Shown: in pieces, positions 44,050 to 53,098 of the stretch | Position numbering within the stretch: position 1 is the stretch's first letter | How the letters are laid out: each line of letters begins with the position of its first letter | Source of the DNA: Nitrospira_E sp052156535 | GTDB taxonomy: Bacteria; Nitrospirota; Nitrospiria; Nitrospirales; UBA8639 | Assembly: GCF_052156535.1 (NCBI RefSeq) | Contig: NZ_JBQKUP010000022.1 | Location: 45,381 to 109,380, forward strand | Reading direction: 5' to 3' | Length of the DNA: 64,000 nucleotides | Program-made: the position numbers and the translations under genes | The notes under the pieces: generated by a model | What the model was told of the DNA's origin: nothing | Seen by the model: the letters and a program-made list of their open reading frames with translations, nothing else | Database searches by the model: none

Positions 44050-44295
44050 TTAGGATTCTGGTAAATTGGAATCCTCAATCGAAAAAGCCTGTATACGCTT
44101 TCTTCCATCCTTGTCTTGCACAAGGATCTCCACTTTGCGTTCTGCATCATCCAGCATTTTCAGGCAGGTTTTTGAGAGCTTGACTCCTTCCTCAAAAATC
44201 CTCAGGGATTCATCCAAGGAAAGCTCCCCGCGCTCCAACTCGGCCACGATAGTTTCCAGGCGGGACAGTGCTTTTTCAAATTTCAGTACAGCCAT
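44050..44295 (-). CDS. xseB: Exodeoxyribonuclease VII small subunit
   Basis: An 81-residue helical protein with the XseB signature FEKALSRLETIVAELERGE and LSLDESLRIFEEGVKLSK. It binds the XseA large subunit to form an enzyme that degrades single-stranded DNA. It follows xseA in transcription order with a 112-base gap. Confidence 0.94.
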   Translation of the reverse strand: MAVLKFEKALSRLETIVAELERGELSLDESLRIFEEGVKLSKTCLKMLDDAERKVEILVQDKDGRKRIQAFSIEDSNLPES

Positions 44296-44407
44296 AAATA
44301 TTGTCCGAAGATGATCAGTGATTCAGTTCTCTCGTATCATGGGTTCATGATCTATTAACCTGACATGTATTATAGCCATGCCGGAACATGAAGCAAAAGG
44401 AAATTTC

Positions 44408-45772
44408 TTACGTTGAAGGATGGGTACGCTTTACCAGACAAATCAATTCGCCTTCATGAAGTCTGGTACGTACAGACTCTCCCACCGAAACTTCTGTTGA
44501 TTGCTTTACAACTTTTCCATTTTGCAGCTTGTGAACAATGCTATACCCCCGCGCTAAGACCGCAAGGGGACTTAATTGATTCAGCTGAGACATCCACAAT
44601 TCTGTCTGATGGCGTTTATCAAGAATGCATCCCGACATACCGCGTACAAGCCGAATTCCTCGGTCAACCAAAGCCCGTTGCTGCCGATGAATGTCAATCA
44701 GAGGATTCCTCTCCCAAATTGAGGACTGATGCTTCAGCAATTGCACCTGGAGATTCCGACACCAGTGCTTCATTTTTACATAGAGTTGCCGCTCTAACTC
44801 ATCCACCTGTTGCACAAATTGTCCAAGCACGAGTCTAGGCTCAGGCAATCGTCCAGTCATTTCCTGAACTTGCCCTCTCCACGCGACACATACACTCCTC
44901 ATAGACCGTTCCAATCGTACTCGTTGATGGCCCAAGTGATGCCTAACCGTTGAGCAATCCGGAACCGCCAACTCTGCCGCAGCAGAGGGAGTGGGAGCCC
45001 GAAAATCAGCAGCTAAATCTGCGAGCGTCAGATCGGTTTCATGGCCAACAGCCGACACCACCGGAATCCTGGAAGAGGCGATAGCTCTCACCACAATTTC
45101 TTCGTTAAATGCCCAGAGGTCCTCCAACGATCCTCCACCACGCCCGACAATTACCACATCCAGTTTGCCTAATTGGTTGAGCACCCCGATAGCCTTAGCG
45201 ATTTGTCCGGCAGCTTCATCCCCTTGCACGGGAACAGGAGCAACCAATACTTGCGCAAAAGGCCAGCGACGATGAATGATGGTCAGCAGATCATGGATTG
45301 CAGCACCGAAAGGCGATGTCACCAGACCAATCCGATGCGGATACAGTGGAAGCACCTTTTTTTTCGAAGCTTCAAATAATCCTTCGGCTTCCAACTTTGC
45401 TTTCAGTTGAATAAAGGCTAATTGGAGCGCACCAACACCCTTGGGCTCAACCGCCTCCAAGAGTATTTGATAGTCTCCACGTGGTTCATACACTGAAAGC
45501 CGACCGAATACAAAGACATCCAAACCTTCCTGAAGCGCGAATTTCAGGCGTTCGACCTGACTACGAAAGAGCACAGCTCTGATCTGACTCGATTGGTCTT
45601 TCAGGGTAAAATACCGGTGTCCCGAAGACGGGCAGCGAAGGTTAGAAATTTCCCCTTCAACCCAGAGTGGAGGAAAGTTTTGTTCGAACGTTGAACGAAT
45701 CTGTCGGGTGAGAGCCGAGACGGTAAGCACTGAAGGGAAAAGCCCTGGCACGGATACGTTACTCAAACACAC
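44408..45772 (-). CDS. xseA: Exodeoxyribonuclease VII large subunit
   Basis: A 454-residue nuclease subunit: an N-terminal OB-fold (LWVEGEISNLRCPSSGHRYF and TLKDQSSQIRAVLF), a catalytic region with IGLVTSPFGAAIHDLL and VIVGRGGGSLEDLWAFNEE, then a coiled coil. The GTG at 45772 overlaps the preceding gene by 14 bases; another GTG at 45751 is possible. Confidence 0.93.
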   Translation of the reverse strand: MCLSNVSVPGLFPSVLTVSALTRQIRSTFEQNFPPLWVEGEISNLRCPSSGHRYFTLKDQSSQIRAVLFRSQVERLKFALQEGLDVFVFGRLSVYEPRGDYQILLEAVEPKGVGALQLAFIQLKAKLEAEGLFEASKKKVLPLYPHRIGLVTSPFGAAIHDLLTIIHRRWPFAQVLVAPVPVQGDEAAGQIAKAIGVLNQLGKLDVVIVGRGGGSLEDLWAFNEEIVVRAIASSRIPVVSAVGHETDLTLADLAADFRAPTPSAAAELAVPDCSTVRHHLGHQRVRLERSMRSVCVAWRGQVQEMTGRLPEPRLVLGQFVQQVDELERQLYVKMKHWCRNLQVQLLKHQSSIWERNPLIDIHRQQRALVDRGIRLVRGMSGCILDKRHQTELWMSQLNQLSPLAVLARGYSIVHKLQNGKVVKQSTEVSVGESVRTRLHEGELICLVKRTHPST

Positions 45773-46538
45773 GAAGGCGCGTGATGTGAGTGGTTTTTCC
45801 AGTTGAGTAATTAAGATTTAACACTGCCGCACTTAAAACAGAAGGTCCTGTCGCCACTTCGAATCTTTTCGGAAGTTGGGTCAGAAATTTCTGAATCACC
45901 AAGTTTGGTTTCATCCCGATGACGGATTGAACAGGGCCGGTCATTCCGACATCGGTTAAATATCCCGTTCCCTGAGGTAAGATTTGTTCATCAGCAGTTT
46001 GAACATGCGTATGCGTTCCAAGGACCGCAGATACCTTGCCGTCTAAAAAATACCCCATCGCCATTTTTTCTGAGGTGGTTTCGGCATGCATATCCACGAG
46101 AATACAGTGGGTCTGTGTCGTTAATTGAGCCAATTCGCGTTCCGCAACCCGAAAAGGGCAGTCCACCATGGGCATAAACACTCGCCCCATAAGTTGCAAA
46201 ATCCCCAGACGCTCACCATGAATGGTTTCTACAACACACGTACCTTTTCCTGGAACTCCATCAGGATAATTCGCGGGACGGATCACGCGCTGCTCTTTTT
46301 GCAGATACTCTAAAGCTTCACGTTTATCCCATGCATGATTGCCCAGTGTAATGACTGAAAGACCCAGATCAAACAAGTCTTCGGCCACTTCCTGTGTGAT
46401 GCCAAACCCACCTGCCGCATTCTCCCCATTGCCAATAACCAGATCAATCTGATGTTCCTGGATAACCTTTGACAGATGCTTTAAGATCACCCGACGGCCA
46501 GGCTCTCCCATGATATCTCCGATAAACAGTACGTTCAT
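45759..46538 (-). CDS. ymdB: YmdB-type metallophosphoesterase
   Basis: A 259-residue calcineurin-like phosphoesterase (TIGR00282 family). Metal-binding motifs include FIGDIMGEPGRR, IGNGENAAGG, TLGNHAWD, VDMHAETTSEK and LGTHTHVQTAD. Family members hydrolyse cyclic nucleotides (2',3'-cNMP or cAMP). It is 21 bases after rny, the same pairing as rny-ymdB in Bacillus. Confidence 0.92.
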   Translation of the reverse strand: MNVLFIGDIMGEPGRRVILKHLSKVIQEHQIDLVIGNGENAAGGFGITQEVAEDLFDLGLSVITLGNHAWDKREALEYLQKEQRVIRPANYPDGVPGKGTCVVETIHGERLGILQLMGRVFMPMVDCPFRVAERELAQLTTQTHCILVDMHAETTSEKMAMGYFLDGKVSAVLGTHTHVQTADEQILPQGTGYLTDVGMTGPVQSVIGMKPNLVIQKFLTQLPKRFEVATGPSVLSAAVLNLNYSTGKTTHITRLRVFE

Positions 46539-46558
46539 GATCTCCTTTACTTACAGAG

Positions 46559-48121
46559 CTATTTGGCAAATTCGATAAAGCGATTTTCTCGAATGACTGT
46601 CACCTTTATCTGTCCAGGGTATGTCAGTTCTTGTTCAATCTTTTTGGCCAAATCTCGGGACAGGGCAAAACTTTCACTGTCGTTTAATTCTCCTTGACGA
46701 ATTATTACCCGAATTTCACGTCCAGCCTGAATTGCATAGGCCTTATCAACCCCTGTAAACCCAGTAGCTAAGGATTCCAGCTTTTCCAATCGCTTGACAT
46801 AGGCTTCGAGAGTTTCGCGTCTGGCACCCGGGCGGGCGGCCGAGAGAGCTTCCGCTGCAGCCACTAATACCGATTCAGGACAAAGTGGCTCAACTTGTTC
46901 GTGATGGGCAGCAATGGCATTCACAATGAGCTCCGACTCTCCATACTTCTTTGCCAATTCCGCCCCGAGCATCGCATGCGTACCCTCCTCTTCATGGCTA
47001 ACCACTTTTCCTATATCATGCAAGAGGGCTCCCCGCTTAGCCAATTTCACATCTAACCCCAGCTCTGAAGCCATAATCCCACAGATATATGATGCTTCCC
47101 TGGCATGATATAAATTATTTTGGCCATAACTGGTTCGATATTTCAGACGACCCAATAATTTGACAATTTCAGGGTGAAAATCTGAAAGACCGACTTCAAA
47201 GATAACTTTTTCAGCATCGTCTCTCATTAACTTATCTAAGTCGCCTTTGACCTTTTCTACGACTTCCTCAATCCGAGTCGGATGAATGCGCCCATCCTGC
47301 ATGAGGCGTTCAAGTGCAATTTTCGCGACTTCCCTCCGAAGGGGATCGAAGCCGGACACGATCACTGCCTCCGGGGTTTCGTCAATAATAAGATCAACGC
47401 CGGTTGCTGCCTCCAAAGCCCGAATATTTCTTCCCTCGCGACCGATAATCCTTCCCTTCATGCTATCATTCGCGAGAGGAACCACTGAAATCGTGGCCTC
47501 GTTGACGTAATCTCTTGTGATCCGCTGTATCGACCGGGTTACAATTTCTCTAGCCTCTCGTTCAGCGGTTTCTTTAGCCTCATCCAAAATTCTTTTTGTT
47601 AACAACGCCGCATCCATTCGTGCTTCACTTTCAATTTCACCCAACAACTGGCGCTTGGCTTCCTCGGCCGTAATTCCTGCCACCTGCTCCAGGGCAAGAC
47701 GGTGCTCCTTAATGGCTTGGTCGCACGCAGCAGCTTTATTGACCAGAGCTTCTTCCTTCTCCTTAAGGGAACGCTCTTTTCGTCGCATCTCCTCATCACG
47801 TTTTTCAAATTGGTTGATCTTACGCTCGAGAGCTTCTTCTCGCTGGATGATTTTTCGATCCGCGGCTTGAATCTCATTTCTCTTTTCCTTTTCTTTTGTT
47901 TCAAGCTCAGACTTGGCTTGAAACAGCAGATCTTTTACTTCGATTTTTGCTTCTTTGACAAGATTTTCTGCCTCTCGTTGAGCATTTTGGGTGAGCTGTT
48001 GAGCTTGCTCCTCAGCTGCTGACCGACGCTTCAAGTCTCTCTGTTGCTGATACACCTTCGATAACACAAATCCAAGAAAAAGCCCGATAACCACTGCAAG
48101 TATGGGAATTACCGTGTCCAT
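46559..48121 (-). CDS. rny: Ribonuclease Y
   Basis: A 520-residue membrane-anchored endoribonuclease that starts mRNA decay. It has an N-terminal membrane segment (about 3-20), a long coiled coil (about 25-195), a KH domain with IGREGRNIRALEAATGVDL and an HD domain with LLHDIGKVVSHEEEGTHA. Length matches the family. Confidence 0.96.
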   Translation of the reverse strand: MDTVIPILAVVIGLFLGFVLSKVYQQQRDLKRRSAAEEQAQQLTQNAQREAENLVKEAKIEVKDLLFQAKSELETKEKEKRNEIQAADRKIIQREEALERKINQFEKRDEEMRRKERSLKEKEEALVNKAAACDQAIKEHRLALEQVAGITAEEAKRQLLGEIESEARMDAALLTKRILDEAKETAEREAREIVTRSIQRITRDYVNEATISVVPLANDSMKGRIIGREGRNIRALEAATGVDLIIDETPEAVIVSGFDPLRREVAKIALERLMQDGRIHPTRIEEVVEKVKGDLDKLMRDDAEKVIFEVGLSDFHPEIVKLLGRLKYRTSYGQNNLYHAREASYICGIMASELGLDVKLAKRGALLHDIGKVVSHEEEGTHAMLGAELAKKYGESELIVNAIAAHHEQVEPLCPESVLVAAAEALSAARPGARRETLEAYVKRLEKLESLATGFTGVDKAYAIQAGREIRVIIRQGELNDSESFALSRDLAKKIEQELTYPGQIKVTVIRENRFIEFAK

Positions 48122-48558
48122 TGGTTAGCTCCTATTCGTTTCCTCATGTCACAATCACGAGAAAGATTCATCTTCCCTCTGTTAGGCGGAAACAAACCCG
48201 CAAAACCACAGGGGAAAATCAGAAAAGGAAGGAAAACAAAAACTGGAGAAAAGCCTATCTGATGGGACAGAAGGCCCATATTTGCAGGAAACGAGGAGGA
48301 GGAAAAATAGGGCAACTCTTTAAGCCAAAAGGGCCCATAGCAACACACAAAGTACTCACCCAATGAATCCAGTCTTCACATTTACTGCTTGAATTAGAAG
48401 AACATGGATACAACAAAGGCCAAAAATTTAAAATTTTTAGATCAAAAGGCGAGCCATTTGGATAGAAATGAGCAATTTGCCTCGTAAACAACGATTTCCA
48501 AGAATTCAATCTGCCCTTAAATAATAAAATTTCCCTACCTCGTACAATCCCATCATAC
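48122..48558. other. 437-base gap upstream of rny
   Basis: No gene is seen. A long minus-strand frame from 48623 crosses it but begins inside the terminator and has no recognisable domains. It probably holds the rny promoter, which I could not place. Confidence 0.4.
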
Positions 48559-48599
48559 AAAAAACCCACAATGACTATGAAAAGACTTGTCATAGTGGG
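48559..48599 (-). terminator. Strong Rho-independent terminator after zapA
   Basis: On the minus strand CCCACTATGAC (48599-48589), a 13-base loop, GTCATTGTGGG (48575-48565) and TTTTTT (48564-48559). The 11-bp stem has one mismatch. Confidence 0.85.
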
Positions 48600-48832
48600 C
48601 CTCCAGTTCAATTCCCTCCACAAGAGGGATATTCCTTTCTTTCTTTGAAATTCAATAACTTATGAAAAGTAAAATATCAGAAGACGATGAGGAATTTCAA
48701 TAATGTGCCATTTGAATGATGGGAATAGACCGACAACATTCCGCCCACGAATGGAACGAAGCACTTCAACCAATTGATTTCAAAGGTAATACCTAATTAA
48801 CGCTGGACGAGAGGAAATGACGGAGAGAATGG
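48600..48832 (-). other. Structured 233-base segment between zapA and its terminator
   Basis: No protein gene. On the minus strand it forms a perfect 9-bp stem TTGAAATTC/GAATTTCAA (48700-48692 with 48653-48645) and a small CCCTC/GAGGG hairpin (48628-48614), then the terminator. It could be a long 3' UTR or a small RNA. The position after zapA is where 6S RNA lies in many Proteobacteria, but I cannot see the 6S central bubble. Confidence 0.4.
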
Positions 48833-49126
48833 TTAATGCGGGTTGGCCGCGAGATGTTTTTCTATCGTTTCCAGCAGGACTTGGGTCCGTCGCTCAATTT
48901 CAGCTTCTCCAAACTGCCGGTGTCTCTCCTGTCGAAAGAGCTGATCCGTAATGTTAATTGCGGCCAAAATAGCCAGCTTTGTGGGAGTACTTGTTCGGGT
49001 TTTTTGGGCGAGGGTACGCATTTGCGCATCAACATACCCGGCCAACTCATGAAAATACGCCTCATCTCCCTCCCCTTGGAGAGAGATTCGATGACCAAAG
49101 ATTTCGACTTCAATGGTCCTCGTCAT
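48833..49126 (-). CDS. zapA: Cell division protein ZapA
   Basis: A 97-residue FtsZ-ring stabiliser. The N-terminal VEIFGHRISLQGEGDEAYF and the following ELAGYVDAQMRTLA plus LAILAAINITDQLF are the ZapA core, and the C-terminus is a coiled coil. It follows the zapB-like gene by 16 bases. Confidence 0.9.
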   Translation of the reverse strand: MTRTIEVEIFGHRISLQGEGDEAYFHELAGYVDAQMRTLAQKTRTSTPTKLAILAAINITDQLFRQERHRQFGEAEIERRTQVLLETIEKHLAANPH

Positions 49127-49142
49127 TCTTAAGTCCTGTAGG

Positions 49143-49376
49143 TTAATCGTTTGAACGGTCTAAAAATTCAAGCTCGCCCAGCACTTTTTCAATTCTGGAT
49201 CGAATCGTGGTTCGCTCCTCTTCCCATCCTTCAGACATTTCTTCGTGTTTGGCCAGCCGTTCCCGGGTCGATTCCAACTCCTGTTCAAGATGGGATTTAT
49301 CCTGCCGTAGTTCAATAACCAGATCAAGTAATTTTTTAACTCGAACCTCCAACGTTTCTAATTTCTCTACGCTCAC
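49143..49376 (-). CDS. zapB: ZapB-like coiled-coil protein
   Basis: A 77-residue protein that is almost all coiled coil (KLETLEVRVKKLLDLVIEL, then Glu/Leu heptads). Length and position directly before zapA match ZapB-type division proteins. GTG at 49376 has AAGGAGG seven bases upstream, better than the GTG two codons earlier. The family name rests on context, since coiled coils are not specific. Confidence 0.75.
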   Translation of the reverse strand: MSVEKLETLEVRVKKLLDLVIELRQDKSHLEQELESTRERLAKHEEMSEGWEEERTTIRSRIEKVLGELEFLDRSND

Positions 49377-49413
49377 GTGCACGCCTCCTTATTCACAAGG
49401 TCAAACGAGGCGG

Positions 49414-49442
49414 ACTATAATTCGTTCAACAAAACCTGTCAA
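49414..49442 (-). promoter_or_regulatory. Sigma-70 promoter of zapB-zapA
   Basis: On the minus strand TTGACA (49442-49437), 17-base spacer and TATAGT (49419-49414), close to consensus. It overlaps the end of the transglycosylase gene. Confidence 0.8.
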
Positions 49443-51678
49443 GAGAAACACCTCGGCAGACATCCCCAAACAATGTCCGATAAATTCGATAACTTCCAAG
49501 TACGCGTTTCACATATCCACGGGTTTCTCGATATCCAATCAGCTCGATAAATTCATCCGGATCTCGGTGACCATTTTGCCCAATCCACCGTTTGACCGCC
49601 TGAGGTCCAGCATTATACGCGGCCACTGCATAAATAATATTCCCCTGAAATTCATTCAGTAATTGCCCCAGGTAATACGTCCCTAATTGAATATTGCGAT
49701 TTGGCTCATCCAGGCCCTTTCGATCAGAATCGGACTCCTGTAATCCCAATTGACGACCAACTTTTTTGGCTGTCTCTGGCATGAGCTGCATCAGGCCAAT
49801 CGCGCCAACGGGGGAGACAACACGAGCGCTATATAGGCTTTCTTCTCGTATAAGCCCCGCGACTAAAAACGGATCCACATGCTTTGGGGCAAACGATTGA
49901 ATGACACTTTGGTAGCCCATGGGAAAAGCCCCCAACCAGGCGGCAGACGAGGAATGAAGCTGTCCTTTCCGCAACGTCCCGCCAAAATGACGAATAGATA
50001 ATCGAATCCCGACGTCGTAGGCCCCAATTTCGCTTGCTAACGAGACCAATTGAGGAAAGGCTTTGGGATCCGCTCCGAAGCGGGCAAAAACAACCTCAAG
50101 CTCCTTGACTGCCTCCTTATACAGGCGAAGGGTTCGTAACTCTAGTGTTTTTTGATAATGGATATCCTGCTGAAGATGAGCTGGCGTCTCCACATTCATT
50201 ATGTCTGTTGATGCCAACACCGCCCATTGTTTCGTCGAAAATTCCGTGGGACCGAGTCGAATCTCCGCCAATTGCCCGTAGTAGGTAAAGGGGTAGTCCT
50301 GGCTGAGATTTTTTAGACGTTCTCGCGCGGGTTCCATCTGCCCAAGACGTTCCTGGGCGCGGGCCAGCCAATAGAAAGCCTGTGAAGCCGCATGCAGAGA
50401 AGAATCGGTTTGGGGAGTTCCAACTGCCTGGACAATCTCCTGAAACATTTCAATGGCTTCAATGAATTGTTTCTGTTGATAATGAATCCACCCTACTCGC
50501 CAAAGCGCATCCAACCTCTGCGTCAGCGTGTGAGCCACAGCCGCTGCCCGCTTATAGGCCTTCCCAGCCTCTAGCCAGCGCGCATGATCTTCCAACCAAA
50601 TGCCATAAAAGGTGAGGAGCAATGATTGCTGATCACCTGTTACTTTTTCAGTTGACAGGGCTCCGACAAGAGCCTCCAATTCTGGCCCTTTCCCCTGACG
50701 CAAATACACTCTCCCCAACCATACCCATGCATCATCTCTTCTGGGGGAAGAGGAACGCGATAGTGAGGTCAGAATCCCTTCTGCCTGGTCATACCGTTTT
50801 AAACGAACGAAGGCCATGGCCATGGTATATTGGACCTGAAAAAGCTGAGGAGTGGGAGGAGAGAGAGACGTAATGTGTTGAAATTCCTGTACGGCTTCTT
50901 CTAAAGCCCCGCCATTATATAATGCCATGCTACGCTTGTATCGCTCGTCTAGTGAGGGTAAAAACAAAGAACCCACCTCCCGGCGTAGCCACGACTCAGC
51001 CTGCACTCGCTCCGGGGCCAAGGGAAATTTCCACCATAATTCACGGAAAATCTCAACAGCCTTTTCACGTTGTCCCATCTGAGCAAAACATAGACCCATT
51101 TGAAAGAAGGCATTTGCAGATTTGGGATGGTCAGATTTTATACTGAGTGCCTGAGACCACATGGAGAGAGCGGCTTCACAATCCCCCAGGTTTGCCAAAA
51201 CATCCCCACCAGCATAGAGTGCGTCAGCTCGAAGCAAAGAATCTGAAAAATGCTCACTAAACTGCTGAAATGCCTCTGCTGCTTCCTTCCCCAAACCAGC
51301 ATGGGCGTATGCCTGCCCCATCCAAAAGGTGAGATAATCCCTCAGAATAGGGAAATCACGAAGAGAGGCTTGCAACAGAGTAATGGCCTCAAGAGGGGAG
51401 AATTCCTTGAGCCAATATCCATAACGAATCCCGGCATGTTTGGCCAAAGCGGAATTACCATTGGCTCCGACAAACTCATTGAAAAATTTGGCATGATCCA
51501 AGCGGGCTCCAGAACCAGTTCCGCTAGATTCTAGTTGTTCAAGAAATTGCGCGACACATCCTTCAGGATTTTGACACGGGGCGGAAGGAGGATCCAAGGA
51601 GACGACGGTCTGAGGAAGGAAAAGGATGCATCCTCCCACGATCACTCCGCCAATCAGATATATCGACAGAATCTTCAT
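49426..51678 (-). CDS. TPR-repeat soluble-type lytic transglycosylase (SLT)
   Basis: A 750-residue periplasmic enzyme: an N-terminal signal or anchor (ILSIYLIGGVIVGGCILF), a long TPR-like region (about 60-540) and a C-terminal SLT domain. The SLT domain has VAGLIREESLYSARVVSPVG (catalytic Glu), LMQLMPETAKKVG and AVAAYNAGPQAVKRW. It cleaves peptidoglycan with 1,6-anhydro ends. ATG at 51678 has GAGGAG upstream and is preferred over 51696. Confidence 0.92.
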   Translation of the reverse strand: MKILSIYLIGGVIVGGCILFLPQTVVSLDPPSAPCQNPEGCVAQFLEQLESSGTGSGARLDHAKFFNEFVGANGNSALAKHAGIRYGYWLKEFSPLEAITLLQASLRDFPILRDYLTFWMGQAYAHAGLGKEAAEAFQQFSEHFSDSLLRADALYAGGDVLANLGDCEAALSMWSQALSIKSDHPKSANAFFQMGLCFAQMGQREKAVEIFRELWWKFPLAPERVQAESWLRREVGSLFLPSLDERYKRSMALYNGGALEEAVQEFQHITSLSPPTPQLFQVQYTMAMAFVRLKRYDQAEGILTSLSRSSSPRRDDAWVWLGRVYLRQGKGPELEALVGALSTEKVTGDQQSLLLTFYGIWLEDHARWLEAGKAYKRAAAVAHTLTQRLDALWRVGWIHYQQKQFIEAIEMFQEIVQAVGTPQTDSSLHAASQAFYWLARAQERLGQMEPARERLKNLSQDYPFTYYGQLAEIRLGPTEFSTKQWAVLASTDIMNVETPAHLQQDIHYQKTLELRTLRLYKEAVKELEVVFARFGADPKAFPQLVSLASEIGAYDVGIRLSIRHFGGTLRKGQLHSSSAAWLGAFPMGYQSVIQSFAPKHVDPFLVAGLIREESLYSARVVSPVGAIGLMQLMPETAKKVGRQLGLQESDSDRKGLDEPNRNIQLGTYYLGQLLNEFQGNIIYAVAAYNAGPQAVKRWIGQNGHRDPDEFIELIGYRETRGYVKRVLGSYRIYRTLFGDVCRGVSLDRFC

Positions 51679-52034
51679 GACTCTCCTCAATATCATTATC
51701 TACCAGCTTACCCAGTAATCGTCATGCATACAATTACCAGAATGCCAGAAAATTTCAATCAGTAAAGTGATAAATCGGGTCGTCCGGGTGACTGACCTTC
51801 ATCCCCCCTCAATTCGATAACACGGGAAGACACTCTTCAAACAAATCCTACACCCTCTTCTTGGCAATGGGAACCCAAAGAATTCCGGAATTTTGGACCA
51901 GACTAGAGAAAGAAAAAAGATGCGATTACGAGGCAAATGCTAACGAAGGGTAATGAAAAACATCTGCGAAAAACATAGAAGAGGCATTGGGGGTCATGCG
52001 AACCGTAGGACAATGAATTGAGCGATACGAGGGT
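51679..52034. other. 356-base gap with a palindrome
   Basis: No gene is seen. A near-perfect palindrome at 51875-51896 (CCAAAG, AATTCC, GGAATT, TTTGG) could be an operator for the transglycosylase gene or simply a structural site. Confidence 0.35.
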
Positions 52035-52904
52035 TCAATGAATCGCCAGTTGGGGAATACTTGGCATCCAGCTTTGCCAAATCGGTAGATCTTCCCACAG
52101 ACCTAAACGGGTTAAATAGGCTTCTCCTTCTCTCCCAATGACTCCATCCCCATCCTGAGCGATCCCTCCTCCCTCAACAAAATTTCCGGCATACACCGCC
52201 GTCAATGGGCCGAAGGTCGCATGGGGAACCTTCCATGGATCATCATGGAACGCCGCAATGGTCAGTAACACATCATCTATACCCCATCGCGCCAGAAAAG
52301 TGGCTCCACTTTCCCCGTGAGTATACCCTAAAACCCGTCTTTCCAACTCCGCCAAGCTCCCTCCTCGGCATTGAGATGTCTCTACAACCGTCGTAAATAC
52401 CTCCGGATGCTGAGTCAAAAGCACAAGCATGCCAATATCATGAAGCACCCCTCCCACAAATGATTGCCAGACCATGCGTGAATTCGATTCCTGATTCAAG
52501 GCAATCCGTGCAGCCAGGTATCCCGTTCTGAGGCTATGCCGCCACAAGGCGGCAATACACGAAGGCTCTACCGCACATCCCTCGGATAAGAGAAACACTT
52601 CGATCCCAAGGTCTAACGCACGCTCCAGATCAACCGGAATCATTCCCGCATCACCCGCTACTGCCTGCACATGCATTTTCACCTCAAGGTTAAGATAAGG
52701 TGACGCTTGAGATGGAAGCTCATCAAATTTTGTATGCCTTCCCATCAGTACCCGCGGTGAAAAAGATCTGGCCCAGGGGGTCAGTGGCTTTCCAGTATGA
52801 AACGAAGACATCCGATTTTCATGAGTCCTTTCTCCCTCCCCCTTCCAAAAGTCATCATCGGTTTGATGCCAATATTCAATCACGTGAGATACTCCAGAAA
52901 ACAT
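52035..52904 (-). CDS. HDOD-domain protein
   Basis: A 289-residue protein. Residues about 118-245 resemble the HDOD/HD-like signalling domain: ALWRHSLRTGYLAARIAL, FVGGVLHDIGMLVLLTQHPE and GYTHGESGATFLARWGI. The N-terminal half of a full HDOD domain is not clear, so it may be a diverged form. HDOD proteins act in signalling without known catalysis. It is at the end of the kinase cluster, probably the output component. Confidence 0.75.
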   Translation of the reverse strand: MFSGVSHVIEYWHQTDDDFWKGEGERTHENRMSSFHTGKPLTPWARSFSPRVLMGRHTKFDELPSQASPYLNLEVKMHVQAVAGDAGMIPVDLERALDLGIEVFLLSEGCAVEPSCIAALWRHSLRTGYLAARIALNQESNSRMVWQSFVGGVLHDIGMLVLLTQHPEVFTTVVETSQCRGGSLAELERRVLGYTHGESGATFLARWGIDDVLLTIAAFHDDPWKVPHATFGPLTAVYAGNFVEGGGIAQDGDGVIGREGEAYLTRLGLWEDLPIWQSWMPSIPQLAIH

Positions 52905-53098
52905 AGAAAAATTGCAGAGGACTGAAAGTTTCCTCTCACCCCTTCAAAATTTTCTCGGTTTCACCAGACTGACTCTTGAGGTAGGAATCCATAAGACAGT
53001 CCAAGAAAAATGCCAAACAAAAGGAAGAGGCAACAGAACAACACAACGCTCATGAAGAGACGGCCAGAAAAAACGATGGAATTCGCTGGATGTAGAAG

